Shown here one piece after another: positions 10,616-22,050 of a stretch of DNA of 64,000 nucleotides. How positions within the stretch are numbered: position 1 is the first letter of the stretch; each line of letters opens with the position of its first letter. The translations under genes were made by a program, and so were the position numbers. Below the pieces are notes generated by a model, which was not told the DNA's origin, did not search any database, and saw only the letters and a program-made list of their open reading frames with translations. The stretch comes from Ailurus styani (taxonomy: Eukaryota > Chordata > Mammalia > Carnivora > Ailuridae): contig LNAC01001856.1 in NCBI GenBank assembly GCA_002007465.1, forward strand, positions 1 to 64,000, given 5' to 3'.

Positions 10616-11218
10616 AAAGGGGAAGCAACTAAAATGCAGTTGTAATTTTCCAAGTTAGTATTAAATTAGGTCCTCTAATTAAACATGTTGTCAGTGACAG
10701 TGGAAGTAAAGAGTGATTAATGACACATTTCTGATGCAAAATTAAAAAGCATTGTGATCTATTATGTAGAAATTATATACAGAGGGTCATGAAAGGGAGA
10801 AACAAGTTAGGATTAAAGACTAAGTAGAAGATGAGTCAATCAATTGACTTAGGAAGTGGAGAAAGAGTTTTGAGTACATTTGTGGTGCTTCTCTAAACCA
10901 AATTTGTGAGTCAAGAAAAGGTCTGTGTTGGAGATTAACTGAAATCATCAGAATATAACTTTTATTGAAGTCTTTGCTCTTGAATGAGTTTACCAATGGA
11001 GAGTGTGAAAAAATAAGAGAACTAAGAAAAGTGATATAGAATATAAGCTTTTAGCATTGACAAAAAAAGGTAAGTCTAGAAGGCTAAGGAAAGTTTATTT
11101 GAGAGGAAAGAGTAGAACCAACAGAAGTGTCATAAAATCCCAGTGAATCTGAGGGTGAAGAATACAAAAGATTTGTTATTGAGGATAGTTAAGTAATTAA
11201 GTCTAGAAAGAAATCCAA
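10616..11218. other. non-repeat DNA, nothing recognised
   Basis: AT-rich sequence with no open frame over 60 codons and no recognisable repeat. Confidence 0.5.
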
Positions 11219-11257
11219 GATGACTTACAATTTTTTTGATGACTTACAATTTATGAA

Positions 11258-11320
11258 ACTACTCCTGAAACTAATATTGCACTGTATGTTAACTAACTAA
11301 AATTTAAAAAAAAATGAGGA
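11258..11320 (+). mobile_element. short L1 3' terminus
   Basis: About 60 bases matching the last part of the L1 3' UTR at 10550-10605 ('actcctgaaactaatattgc', 'atgttaactaactaaaattt') plus an A-rich tail. It is a severely 5'-truncated insertion. A 15-base direct duplication (gatgacttacaattt at 11219-11233 and 11238-11252) lies immediately upstream. Confidence 0.75.
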
Positions 11321-12756
11321 AGAAAAAAAAAGAAACTGATAGAATAAGATAATTCTAGTGCCACCAGCCACTACAAAAATAGTAAAAAAGGACTAAAATA
11401 TGTTGAGTTTTGTCTTAGTTTGTAATGTTTTACATGAAGAGAATTGAAGTGACATCCACACAATATAGTCTTATTGGCATAGATACAAACTGAACAAAAA
11501 GAGATCCTTATTATTCAAAGAGCTCTGGGAATGGGTGCTTGTGCTAATAGGATTAAATAATGAGCCTTCGTTGCATCTGATTTAAGCTTATGCACATAGC
11601 CATAGATGGTAATTAGGCTGCATGTGAATAGCCTCTATTACTATGCTTTAGCTCATGGAAAAACATCTGAAGTGTAGAAATATAAAAATGAAAATAATAA
11701 GAATGTGAAGGGGTGTGTGTGTGTTTTAAATAAATATGCATTTATAGATAAATATATAATTATTGTATATATACTGATACTGCATAATAAATATATACAC
11801 GTCTAATGCATATATACTGAATTTTCAAAATATTTGAAATAAACTTTTCAATTATTTAAGATTTTGAGGATATTTTCTTCAAACTGATTTTTCTCCCTAG
11901 AGATACTTTTGATCCTAAAGGTAATTATACAGAATTGTGCTAAAGAGACTCACAGTTCTTCAGCTGGAAATGTAAGGATATTTGCAAATAACCTGTCCAG
12001 TACCTGCAATGTTCATGACACCACTTTGTAAAGTTTTATTTCATGCCTTATGTCAAAAAACAGCTAAATTTTATTATTATATCTATCTGTTTTCCTTTTT
12101 TGTTACCCAAAATACTTAGAGGCCTTTATAGCTACTTTGGGAATCAGAAAATTTTCTTCCAAAATAGCATATTTTACATGTCTGACTTCTCATGTATTCC
12201 TATGAACTTTGCAGAATATGAAAAGAAAAATTAAGACTCTTTTAGTGAGTGTGTCTGTGTGTGTGCGTGTGCATGCACATGTGTGCACGCATGTGTGTGT
12301 GTGTATCTGTGTGTTGGGGGATGAAGTGGAATGTGAGAGAACCTTTCTTATCAAAATAATATCAAACAATATTCAATTTGAGCTTCATCTCCTGACTGCT
12401 CCAGCCTTCAAACTGGAACCCTTAGGGATCTCCAATAATGTATATTGACTGAATAATATAAGTTGACATTCAATTATATTCTGTCTGCTGTTAATGATTT
12501 GTTCCACATGTATTTATCTGTTTTCACAATAAAGATCATATCTTAATTTAAAAGATCATGTCATTAACGGTTTCATATCCTCTATGAACATACTCATTTT
12601 ACTGAATATCATAGGTGATACATTAATTTGTCAACAAGTAATTGATTCAATTGTTTTCTTCCTCTTTTTAGGCATTTTATCACTATAAATAATTTACTAA
12701 ATTTTCTATCTTATTTTTTGATAAAGAAAATTTTTCTATATAATTTTTGGTACATT
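11321..12756. other. non-repeat AT-rich DNA with a (GT)n stretch
   Basis: No recognisable gene. An imperfect GT/GC microsatellite lies at about 12246-12318. Open frames at 12043-12448 run through the microsatellite and AT-rich sequence and show no protein-like composition. Confidence 0.5.
12246..12318. repeat. imperfect (GT)n microsatellite
   Basis: Alternating purine-pyrimidine GT run interrupted by GCATGCACATGTGTGCACG, a sequence type that can adopt Z-DNA or small hairpins. Confidence 0.85.
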
Positions 12757-12775
12757 AGAACTTGCTTAACTTTTC

Positions 12776-12964
12776 TTTTTTTAAGATTTTATTTATTTAT
12801 TTGACAGATAGAGAGCACAAGTAGACAGATAGGCAGGGAGAGGGAGAGGGAGAAGCAGGCTCTCCAGCCAGCAGGGAACCCAATGCAGGACTCAGTCCCA
12901 GGACCCTGGGATCATGACCTGACCCAAAGGCAGCTGCTTAACCGACTGAGCCACCCAAGCACAC
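12776..12964 (-). mobile_element. CAN-SINE
   Basis: Minus-strand SINE, tail ttttttaagatttta at left and head gactgagccacccaagc at right. Flanks agaacttgcttaacttttc (12757-12775) and agaactttcttaacttttc (12965-12983) are a 19-bp target duplication with one mismatch. Confidence 0.93.
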
Positions 12965-13148
12965 AGAACTTTCTTAACTTTTCAAACCAAACTTGAGAAC
13001 TCAGATATTACTATGACATTGACTCAAATAAGTCCTCCTTATTCGATATCTAGAAATTTAAAAATTTTTTTAGTAACAGAGAAGCCACTCAAATCTTTGC
13101 AAGAGTTTAACATACTGAGCCATTCCTTCTATTCCAAGTAGATTTTTA

Positions 13149-13343
13149 GGGATGCCTGGGTGGCTCAGTTGGTTAAGCATCTGCCTTCAGGCCCGGTCAT
13201 GATCCTAGGGTCCAGGGATTGAGTCCCACATCAGGCTCCTCACTTGGCAGGGAGCCTACTTCTCCCTCTGCCTGCTCTGCCTGCTGTTCTCCCTGTTTGT
13301 GCTCTCTCTCCCTGATAAGTAAATAAATAAAATCTTTTATAAA
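13149..13343 (+). mobile_element. CAN-SINE
   Basis: Plus-strand SINE starting gggatgcctgggtggctcag and ending taaataaataaaatctttt. Perfect 13-bp target duplication aagtagattttta at 13136-13148 and 13344-13356. Confidence 0.95.
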
Positions 13344-13356
13344 AAGTAGATTTTTA

Positions 13357-14920
13357 TAACTTTACATGTATATATTAAATTCCACCTGATGATATTTTCC
13401 CATAATCTCTTCATTTTTTACTCAGTGCTCATTGTCCTAGCACTCCAAAAGGTAATCCATTTTTAAGGTGAACTATTAACCAAATTACCAAGGACTAGGT
13501 ATTGGGTTAGCTATGTCCAACAAAGCTTTTGGCAGCACAGCTTAGTTTTTCCAGCAGAAGGAATTAAGACACTTAAATGTTCTCATTTGTACAGTAAATC
13601 AGCTATTAGAAGTTTGCATCAAAACCTAGGAGTAATCTCAGTGGATTTGTTTAGAGTCTACCGAATTTCAGAATAGAAGACTATTCTGAGTTATAAAAGG
13701 AAGTGAATGTAATTTTCCTTCCTTGTTATCTCCAAAAAGTTGATGTAGCTTCATGAAATAAGTGTAGGATGAATGTAGTATTTCTACATTATTATGTTTA
13801 TATAGTCAATGCATAGTTATTTGGAAATTACAGCATTTATTTTTGCTAAAAAGTTAGCATCATGTCCAATTTAGTCTTCAACTGATCACAATAGCAGGAC
13901 AAAATAATATATTTTCTACATAATTTCTTATATATTTGCCATTAATATTAAAATATAAAAGGTGTGCATGAAAGGCCTCGAAGTTATTTTTTCCAAATTT
14001 TTCTCCCATCAATATTTCTTAAATCTATATGTAGGACTTTGCTTTTTTAAAAACCTAAAAATAAAAACATTTTGAGTTTCTGAATTTGGTGTTTAATATA
14101 CAAAATTAGTGAAATGGCCTAAAAATGAACAGAAAATCATGGCAGGTAAGTGGTCCATAACAGTAACAGTTTACTATACCACCAGCATTACTTAAGGTAA
14201 AATTTGAGGTACACAGCTTTTGTGCCTAACATAGTGGTTCACATATAGTGGAACATCAATAAATATTTATTACATAAGTGGAATTCTAACCTTATCATTA
14301 TAAAAAGATGAAATTTTATAATTTTATAAAAACTTATATTTGGGGAGAGGTGTAATGCAAAAACAGCTAATTTGAGTTGCTGTGTGGGCATCTTACAATA
14401 TGAAAAACCTGCTCACCATGAGTCTGGATTCTTAGATAAGGACTAGAATTTAGGATTCCCGCCCCAAATTCCTATTTTGCTTTCCCTGGAGCACTTTTTA
14501 AAATAACCACTTATAGTTGACACCATGAAAAGTTTGACCTCCACACCAACCACCTTATAAGTTATAGGTGCTTGCTATTTTGCTGTTTATCTCCTGCTCC
14601 TTTGAGACCTGAAATGGAGATCTGACTTTCCGCAGGCTCATTGCACCTCCCCAATTCCATTTCTAGGATCTGTAAGTAATAAATCTTGTGATTTACTTCC
14701 TTTGTGCAGGTGTAAAAATGTGTCTTCATTCAAAATGGCCCCAGTTTTCATCTTCATACATTGGGAGTTCAGGTGCAGAGGCAGCTACCTGCCAATTCCA
14801 TATGGATGGCTTCTACCTCTTCATTCAGTGGGTCATAATCTGCATATTCTTATTGTAATACACCAGTTGTATCTTATCAACACCGTGGAAGACAGGATGG
14901 TCACTTTTATTATTTTACTC
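13357..14920. other. non-repeat DNA, possible faint MIR/L2 tail
   Basis: No gene recognised. At about 14222-14282 'cctaacatagtggttcacatat' with 'caataaatatttatta' resembles the shared 3' tail of old MIR/L2 elements, at low confidence. The 107-codon frame at 14702-15025 runs into a SINE and looks accidental. An AATAAA at about 14678 sits in sequence vaguely like an LTR end, but I cannot name it. Confidence 0.4.
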
Positions 14921-14933
14921 TTCTTTAATTTTC

Positions 14934-15127
14934 TTTTTTTAAAGATTGTATTTATTTATTTGACAGAGAGAGAAAGAGAACACAAGCAGGGGGAGCAGGA
15001 GAGGGAGAAGCAGGCTTCCCTCTGAGCAGAGACCCTGACACGGGTTTCAATCCTAGGACCCTGGGATCATGACCTGGGCCAAAGGCAGATGCTTACCACG
15101 TGACTGAGCCACCCAGGCACCACATAT
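14934..15127 (-). mobile_element. CAN-SINE
   Basis: Minus-strand SINE, tail ttttttaaagattgta at left, head gactgagccacccaggc at right. Perfect 13-bp target duplication ttctttaattttc at 14921-14933 and 15128-15140. Confidence 0.95.
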
Positions 15128-15140
15128 TTCTTTAATTTTC

Positions 15141-15473
15141 AACCCCTCTGATTTCCAAGAAACTGCAAGTATTTTCATAGATATGAAACCAAAAACAATG
15201 TTTAGCATCACAAAGTCTTAATGATTGAAGGAATCATTTTTACCACTGCTAAATGAGAGGTACATATGTTTTCATTAATTGAAAATGGTGGGGAATATTA
15301 GTCACTGAAAAGATTTACTTTTTTTAAATTATTTTTTATGTTATTCAAAGACACATGGATATGGTGAAAAGCTTAAAATAAGGTTAAAGTGAATATGAAA
15401 AAGGAAGCATTTTTTTTCCATTTCAGACAACTTCTGCAACTTCCCCAACAATTTCTTGAATATTGTTCCAGAA
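15141..15473. other. non-repeat DNA, nothing recognised
   Basis: AT-rich stretch between two SINEs, no gene or repeat seen. Confidence 0.5.
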
Positions 15474-15486
15474 ATGTCCTGTGCTT

Positions 15487-15690
15487 TTTTTTTTAAAAAA
15501 AAAAGATTCTTATTTATTTATTTGACATAGAGAGAGAGATCACAGGTAGGTGGAGACACAGGCAGAGAGAGAGGAGGAAGCAGGCTCCCCACTGAGCAGG
15601 GAGCCCAATGCAGGGCCTGATCTTAGGACCCTGAGATCATGACCTGAGCCAAAGGCAGAGGCTTTAAACCACTGAGCCACCCAGGCACCC
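15487..15690 (-). mobile_element. CAN-SINE, young
   Basis: Minus-strand SINE. Perfect 13-bp target duplication atgtcctgtgctt at 15474-15486 and 15691-15703. Tail (T)n plus aaaaaaaaaagattcttattt at left; head ctgagccacccaggcaccc at right. Confidence 0.95.
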
Positions 15691-15703
15691 ATGTCCTGTG
15701 CTT

Positions 15704-16029
15704 ACATGCAATCATATTGTATGTATTGTTCTGTAAGTCAATTTTTTCACTTCACTATGTTAAAGGTCTTTTCATGTCACTACAGAGCTATCTTATTCTT
15801 TTTACTGTCTGCTTAGTATGTCATTATACATTACGTGTGTGTTATAAAAGCAATCCTCTATTAATGAATTTATTTAAGTGGTATTCTGGATTTATTCTGT
15901 CTTTAAAATAATGATGAGAGAAACATCCTGATCACAAATTGTGTGCATATGTGCAAAGATACCTATAAGATAAATTAATAGAAATATAATGTATCAAATT
16001 GTATGTGTATTTTAAATGTTGATAATTTT
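15704..16029. other. non-repeat DNA, nothing recognised
   Basis: AT-rich; the 64-codon frame at 15717-15911 has no recognisable features. Confidence 0.45.
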
Positions 16030-16207
16030 GGGGGTGTCTGGGCTGCCTAGTTGGTTATGCCTTCAACTCCTCAGATCATGATCTGGTTGTTGTAAGGTTG
16101 AGATCTGCATCAGGCTCTGTGCTCAGTTCAGGCTCTGTGCTCTGGATTCTCTATCTCCTTCTCTCTGAGATAAGTAAATAAAATCTAAATAAATAAATAA
16201 AATAAAT
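16030..16207 (+). mobile_element. CAN-SINE, old and diverged
   Basis: Plus-strand SINE with degraded head (gggtgtctgggctgcctag), a local duplication 'caggctctgtgctc' and tail (aaataaata)n. Its divergence makes it one of the oldest SINE copies here. Confidence 0.8.
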
Positions 16208-16388
16208 ATTATAATTTTTGTCAGATTATCATTAAACAGATAACAGTTTGTCCAGCCACAAGTAGTATTTGAGTGCTTATTTGTCCACATTCTTACAAAT
16301 AAGGTATTAACAATTTAAATATTTTTGAAAAGTTGATAATGGGGAGGTGACATGTCATTACTGGTTTAATGCATTATATTCTTTAAAG

Positions 16389-16592
16389 ATTTATTTATTT
16401 ATTTGAAAGAAAGAGAGTATGTGTACATAACCAGGGAGGTGGCAGAGGGAGAGGAAGAGAGAGAATTTCAAGTAGGCTCCCCACTGACTGTGGATCATGA
16501 TGCAGGGCTCAATCCCAGGACCCTGAAATCATGACCTGAACTGAAATCCCGAGTCATATGCATAACCTACTGAACCATGCAGGCACTTCTGT
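16389..16592 (-). mobile_element. CAN-SINE, diverged
   Basis: Minus-strand SINE; head ctactgaaccatgcaggc at right. Flanks attatattctttaaaga (16373-16389) and attgtgttctttaaaga (16593-16609) look like a 17-bp target duplication with two mismatches. Confidence 0.82.
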
Positions 16593-16610
16593 ATTGTGTT
16601 CTTTAAAGAA

Positions 16611-17035
16611 AAAGTTTGGTGAGGATGTGGAGAAAAGAAAACCCTCTTGCACTGTTGGTGGGAATGTAAAGTGGTGCAGCTACTCTGGACAACAGTATGG
16701 AGGTTCCTCAAAAAGTTAAAATTACAATTACCCTATGACCCAGCAACAACATTACTAGGTATTTACCCAAAGAATAAAAAAAACATTAATTCAAAGGGAT
16801 ACATACACCCTGACATTTATAGCAACATTATCTACAATAGCCAAATTATGGAAACAGTCCAAGTGTCCTTTGGCTAATGAATGGATAAAGAAGAGGTACA
16901 ATGGAACATTATTCAGCTTTTAAAAAATCAAATCTTGCCATTTGCAATGACATGGATGGAACCAGAGAGTATTATGCTAAGGAAGATCAGTCAGAGAGAC
17001 AAATAGCATACGTTTTCACTTTTATACTTTTATAA
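16611..17035 (+). pseudogene. L1 ORF2 C-terminal fragment
   Basis: Sense L1 ORF2 end, truncated on both sides. The frame at 16647-16877 begins HCWWECK, the cysteine/histidine-containing C-terminal signature of ORF2, followed by [16 protein letters not shown] and a LLGIYP motif. It then continues out of frame to about 17035 with 'gcaatgacatggatggaacc' and 'tattatgctaag', the ORF2 end. No 3' UTR or poly(A) tail is present, so it is a fragment cut off at both ends rather than a clean insertion. Confidence 0.85.
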
Positions 17036-17797
17036 AATAATTAATATAAAATATAAATTTAACCCAGATAGTTGATGGATGCAAATATGGTTAATGTTGT
17101 AATGTTTAGGAGTTAGAGAAGATCTTAGAAATACTGTGTGTGTGTGTATGTGTGCGTGTGTGTGTGTGTGTACTTTTAAGTTTTGTATTTGTAGGGAGTA
17201 TTTTATACATCATGCAAAACAAATGGCATTTTTACATCTAAGTCAGGAAAAAGTAGTCCCTTTCCGTATAATAAAGTGTTTACAGTAGGTAAAGTTTCAG
17301 TTGATTTGTTTGTCTTTCTGCTGTATTGGTATGTTTTCCCTAAAAGTTTCTCTTTATTTTTGTTTTAAATATGGGATACAGATCATGAATACCCAGGTAG
17401 GTATTGGTCTACAAAACGTTATTGGACTGTAACAAGTTAAGTACATAATTTGAAAGTAAGCTTTAGAAAGTTTTGTAGCAATTTGATTAAGCAATTCAAT
17501 GTGCATTGAATCTATACTATTAAAAATATAGGCATATCTTTTGCATATTTTTATTATTTCTCTTCCATTTCCTAGCTATGTTTATTATATTTTATAAAAC
17601 TTTGGTCTGGAACAAATCAGAGAATTGGAAATTTAACTGCTCTTCACTACAAATAGTTTGAGAAGCAATGGTTTAGATGATGTTTATAAAAGACTTAGCT
17701 ATATTCATATTTTTTAATTTTTAATTTTTATTTATTTTATTTTTTTACATTATTTTTTCAGTGATCCAAGATTTATTGTTTATGTGCTCCATATTTT
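17036..17797. other. non-repeat DNA with (TG)n
   Basis: No gene. A (TG)n microsatellite lies at about 17134-17170; 17709-17760 is T-rich. Confidence 0.5.
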
Positions 17798-17812
17798 TAA
17801 GCCAAATTTTCT

Positions 17813-18177
17813 TTTTCTTTTCTTTTTTTTTATTCTTTGCCCCAGGGGTACAGGTCTGTGAATCATCAGGCTTACATCTTTCACAGCATTCACCAAAGCA
17901 CAAACCCTCCCCAATGTCCATAACCCATCCACCCTATCCCTACCCTCCCACCCCCCAGTAACCCTCAGTTTGTTTTGTGAGATTAGGAGTCTCTTATGGT
18001 TTGTCTCCTTCCCCATCCCATCTTGTTTCATTATTTTTACCTCCCTACCCCCCACGACCCCCCACCCTGTTCCTCAAGTTCCTCATATCAGAGAGATCAT
18101 ATGATAATGGTCTTTCTCTGATTGACTTATTTTGCTCAGCATAATACCCTCCAGTTCCATTCACGTCGTTGCAAACG
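17813..18177 (-). mobile_element. 5'-truncated L1 (3' UTR and ORF2 end)
   Basis: Minus-strand L1 insertion of about 365 bp. The T-rich tail (ctttttcttttctttttttt) at left is followed by young carnivore L1 3' UTR text ('ggggtacaggtctgtgaatc', 'ccccaatgtccataaccca', 'aaccctcagtttgttttgtg') and the ORF2 end. Flanks taagccaaattttct (17798-17812) and taagccagattttct (18178-18192) are a 15-bp target duplication with one mismatch. Confidence 0.93.
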
Positions 18178-18192
18178 TAAGCCAGATTTTCT

Positions 18193-18641
18193 GAAAAAAA
18201 AAATTTCCTTTGCTCTCCTTGAGATGGATACTCAAAGACACAAAATTTTCCAAATAAAATTTTTCTGATCATGTTAAAATTTATTAATGGTCCCTCACTT
18301 TTGATAAGATTTACTGTTTAGTATGTTCTCATGATGCTGCTCTTTTAAAGTTTTGCTTAACATTAAGTTTTATTAATTTCTAAACACTGCATGCATGGCA
18401 GAAATATTTTAAGGTGATTATAATTTGTAATTGGAGAAAAAAACAATCCAAATTCACTATCAATCTGTTTAAAAGTGACAAATTCTCAAACTAGTTGACA
18501 GTCATAACTCTGTAGTATTTCCATATAATTGATTTTCCCTAATTTGTACCAGCTCATGTTTTTTTCAAAACTACTAAAAGTAGTTTTCACTTTCCTCCTT
18601 GTATTTTTCATGTTAACTTACCAGAATGCCTTACTTTACTC
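18193..18641. other. non-repeat DNA, nothing recognised
   Basis: AT-rich; no gene or repeat seen. Confidence 0.5.
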
Positions 18642-18652
18642 TCTTTATTCTT

Positions 18653-18824
18653 GTTTTTTAAAGATTTTATTTATTTATTTCACAGAGGGAGAGAGATCAC
18701 AAGGAGGCAGAGAGGCAGGCAGAGAGAGAGAGGGGGAAGCAGGCTCCCCGCTGAGCAGGGAGCCCAATGCGGGCCTGGATGCCAGGACCCTGAGATCATG
18801 ACCTGAGCCACCCAGGCGCCCCTT
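18653..18824 (-). mobile_element. CAN-SINE with internal deletion
   Basis: Minus-strand SINE of the 'cacagaggg...aaggaggcag' subtype, nearly identical to the copy at 25371-25565. It lacks about 26 bases: 'gacctgagcc' passes straight to 'acccaggcgcccc', skipping the segment between two TGAGCC words. tctttattctt at 18642-18652 and 18825-18835 is the target duplication. Confidence 0.92.
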
Positions 18825-18835
18825 TCTTTATTCTT

Positions 18836-19357
18836 TATTACTATTTATACCCTATCCATTATTTTTTTAATATCTATTTTTCCCATGTGTCCTTTCTGTA
18901 GTTTGGCAAAGGTAAGTTTTTACTGGATGTATTTATGTGTCCCCCTTCCCTATATTTTCCATAAATAGGCACACTGAAGCCACTGGAAAACTTGTTCTGT
19001 TTTGGAAACAGCATATAAATCATTTGTTGCCATTTTAATTGTTTTAACTTTAAAGTATGAATGAGAGTTTGCTCCTGAGCCTGGTCTTATAATAAAGATA
19101 GTCTTCAGTTAGGTAATATCTCTTGACAAAATAACTTAGATTGTAATAGAGAGATAAACGTTCAATGTCCAACATTGACATAATGGATAAGCTTTATTAT
19201 GACCGTATGTACACTATTACTCAATGGCAGAGATGCCAAGATGGTCTGGAGGGGTCTTTATTTCCGGGATAAGTGCCAACCATTGGCTACTTCAGAGATT
19301 CATTTTAACCTTTAATACATAAATCCAGACTTTGATTTAAAACCATTTCATGATTTT
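18836..19357. other. non-repeat DNA, nothing recognised
   Basis: No gene or repeat seen. Confidence 0.45.
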
Positions 19358-19413
19358 GGGGCACCTGGGTGGCTCAGTGTTTAAGTGTCTGCCTTCAGCT
19401 CAGGTCATAATCT
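19358..19413 (+). mobile_element. CAN-SINE 5' fragment
   Basis: Only the tRNA-like head of a plus-strand SINE (ggggcacctgggtggctcag ... ttcagctcaggtcataatct). It stops within the body and abuts antisense L1 ORF2 without a tail, so the junction is a deletion or rearrangement, not an insertion end. Confidence 0.85.
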
Positions 19414-19640
19414 TATATCACTCTGTTCAAATGTTCTTTTTCTTCCTGTTTCAGTTTTGGTAGTTTATATGTTTCTAGGAATTTATCCATTTCTCTCAGA
19501 TTGCCCAATTTGTGGGCACATAATTTTTCATAATTTTCTCTTATGATTGTTACTATTTCTTTGTTGTTATTTGTGAACTCTCCTTTCTCATTTGTGATGT
19601 GATTTTATTTATTTGGATCCTTTCTCTTCTCTCTCTCTTT

Positions 19641-19853
19641 TTTTAATGATAGATTTATTTATTTTACTTGTTTGTTTGTTTGTTTGTCAGAGAGAGATAA
19701 AGAGAGAGTGCACAAGCAGGTGTAGTGGCAGGCAGAGGGAGAAACAGGCTTTCCACTGAGCAAGGAGCCTGATGCGGGATTTGATCCCGGGACTTTGGGA
19801 TCACGACATGAGCCAAAGGCAGATGCATAACTACCTTAGCCACTCAGGCATCC
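19641..19853 (-). mobile_element. CAN-SINE, diverged, within L1
   Basis: Minus-strand SINE with a (TTTG)n-modified tail (cttgtttgtttgtttgtttg) at left and a diverged head (ccttagccactcaggcatcc) at right. It interrupts the ORF2 linker, which resumes at 'ttttctttttgataagtc'. Flanking CTCTCTTTT words are the likely target duplication. Confidence 0.85.
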
Positions 19854-21100
19854 CTCTCTTTTCTTTTTGATAAGTCGGCTTGGGGTTTTTCAACTTCTTT
19901 TTTTTTTTCCCAAAGAATCAGCTCCTGTTTTTTTTTTCTTTTTTATCTGTTCTACTGCATTTTTGTTTGTTTGTTTGTTTTTAATTTCTGTATCATTTAT
20001 GTCTGCTCTAATTTTTTTCAGATTTCTTTTTTGTATTGTGTTATATTAGTCACAATACATCATTAGTTTTTTATATTATTTTTCTTCTTCTGTTGGCTTT
20101 AGACTTCATTTGTTCTTATTTTTCTAGCTCTTTTAAGTGTAAATTTAGGTTTTATATTTGAGTCTTTTATGTCTGGAGGTTGGCCTCTATTGCTATATAC
20201 TTACTTCTTATGACTGCTTTTGTTGCATCCCAGATGGTTTGGACCATCATGTTTTCTGTTTCATTTGTTTCCATGTATTTTTTATTTCTTCTTTAATTTC
20301 CTGGGTCACCCATTCATTCTTTAGTAGGATGTTTGTTAACCTCCATGTATTTTTGATCTTTCCAAATTTTTTCTTGTGGGTGACTTTAAGGTTCGTAACT
20401 TTGTGATCTAAAAATATGCATGATATGATCTCAATCTTTTTGTGTTTTGAGGCCTGTTTTGTGACCCAGTATGTGATCTGTTCTGGAAAAGTTTCCATGT
20501 GCACTCAAAAAACAATGTGTATTCTGCTACTTTGGGATGAATTATTCTGAATATATCTGTTCAGTCATCTGGTCAAGTGTGTCACTCAAAACCATTGTTT
20601 CCTTGTTGATTTTCTGCTTAGATAATCTCTCCATTGGTGCAAGTGTTAAAGTCCTTTATCATTATTGTATTACTACCCATGAGTTTCTTTATGTTTGTTA
20701 TTAATTGATTTATACGTTTGGGTGCTCCAATGTTGTGGGTATAGCATTTACAATTATTACATCTTCTTGTTGATAAACCCCCTTTTATGATATAGTGCTA
20801 TTCTTCATCTTTTGTTATGGTCTTTGTTTTAAACTCTAGCTTGTTTCATATAAGCATGGCTACTCCAGCTTTCTTTTGACACCCATTAGCATGATATATG
20901 GTTCTCCATTCCCTCACTTTCAATCTGCATGTGTTTTTAGGTCTAAAATGAGCCTCTTATAGGCAGTGTATAGATGGGTCTTGTTTTTTTTTCTTTTTTT
21001 AATCGATTCTGACTCTACATCTTTTGATTGGAGAACTAAGTGTATTTACATTCAGAGTGACTAGTGATAGATATGAATTTAGCGCCATTGTATTACCTGT
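19854..21100 (-). pseudogene. L1 ORF2 N-terminal half (endonuclease), degenerate
   Basis: Antisense of the ORF2 linker and AP-like endonuclease domain, which nicks target DNA at TTAAAA-type sites. The readable stretch at 20247-20504 carries LDHKVTNLKV and HKKKFGKIKNTWRL; the first replaces the usual SDH catalytic triplet by LDH. The N-terminal endonuclease part (20600-21060) has no long frame. A 'tattgtgttatattagtcacaatacatcattag' type stretch at ~20034-20075 resembles L1 3' UTR and may be a tiny nested fragment. Dead. Confidence 0.82.
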
Positions 21101-21169
21101 AAAGTCATTTTTTCTGGAGATTTTCTCTGTTCATTTCTAGTCTATGTTACTTTTGGTCTTTCCTATTCA

Positions 21170-22050
21170 AATATTTCCCCTTAAAATTTCTTACAGGTTG
21201 GTTTAGTGGTCAGTTTTTGTTTGTCTGGGACACTCTTTATTTCTCCTTCTATTCTGAAAGACAGCCTTGCTGGATAAATTAGTCTTGGCTGCATTTTTTT
21301 TTTCCCATTCAGCATGTTGTATATAACATGACACTGTATTCTGTCTGGCTAAGTTTTTGTGGCTAGGTCTGCTGTTAACCTTATCTGTCTTGCCTTGTAA
21401 GTTAGGGACTTCTTTTTTCTTGCCGCTTTAAGGATTTTTTCCTTATCTGTATATTTTGCAAATTTTGCCATATTGTTGACCTGCTTTTGTCACTTTTAAT
21501 GGGAGCTCTTTGTGCTTCCTGGATTTGGATGTCTGTTTCCTTCCCCAGATTAAGGAAGTTTTCAACCATCATTTGCTCAATTAATATGTTTCTTGCCCCC
21601 TTTTCTCTCTCTTTTTCCTCTGGGAGCCCTGTGATACCAATGTTCTCATGCTTTATGGATTTGCAGAATTCCCTAAGTCTACAATCATGATCCAATACTT
21701 TTCTTCCCCTCTTCATTTCAGCTTCATTATTTTCCATAATTTTATCTTTTATATCACCTATTTGTTCCTCTTCTTCCTCCATCCTTTGGCTATTACATAC
21801 AGTTGGTTTCACATCTCATTTATAGCATTTTTTATTTCAGCCTGACTAGGTTTTAGGTCTTTTATCTCTGTGGTAAGGGACACCCTAGTATTTTCTATGC
21901 CTTCTCAAGCCCAACAAGTATCTTTATGATTGTTGTTTTAAATTCTGATTCAGGCATATTACTTTTATCTGTTTTGATGAGATCCCTGGCTTTTCTTGTT
22001 GTTGTTGTTGTTGTTGTTGTTGCTTTTCTTTTGGGATGAATTCTTCCATG
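21170..22050 (-). pseudogene. L1 ORF1 (RNA-binding chaperone), degenerate
   Basis: ORF1 encodes the trimeric coiled-coil, RRM-containing protein that coats L1 RNA. The best frame is 21402-21812 (136 codons) on the minus strand: a charged helical stretch (MEEEEEQIGDIKDKIMENN) is followed by the RRM start NIGITGLPEEKEREKGARN and then ENFLNLGKETDIQIQEAQR, the conserved ORF1 motif region. The C-terminal domain (21170-21400) and the coiled coil toward 22050 are broken by stops. The inferred start is near 22047, just after the 5' UTR. A (GTT)n run at about 21996-22022 lies in its N-terminal region. Confidence 0.85.

Noticed and set aside
12246..12318. GT/GCATGC stretch considered as a regulatory element
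   Set aside because: Simple-repeat origin explains it; Z-DNA potential is noted but there is no gene nearby to regulate.
14702..15025. 107-codon frame, considered as a host exon or ERV-related piece
   Set aside because: The last third is SINE sequence; there is no supporting splice context or recognisable domain.
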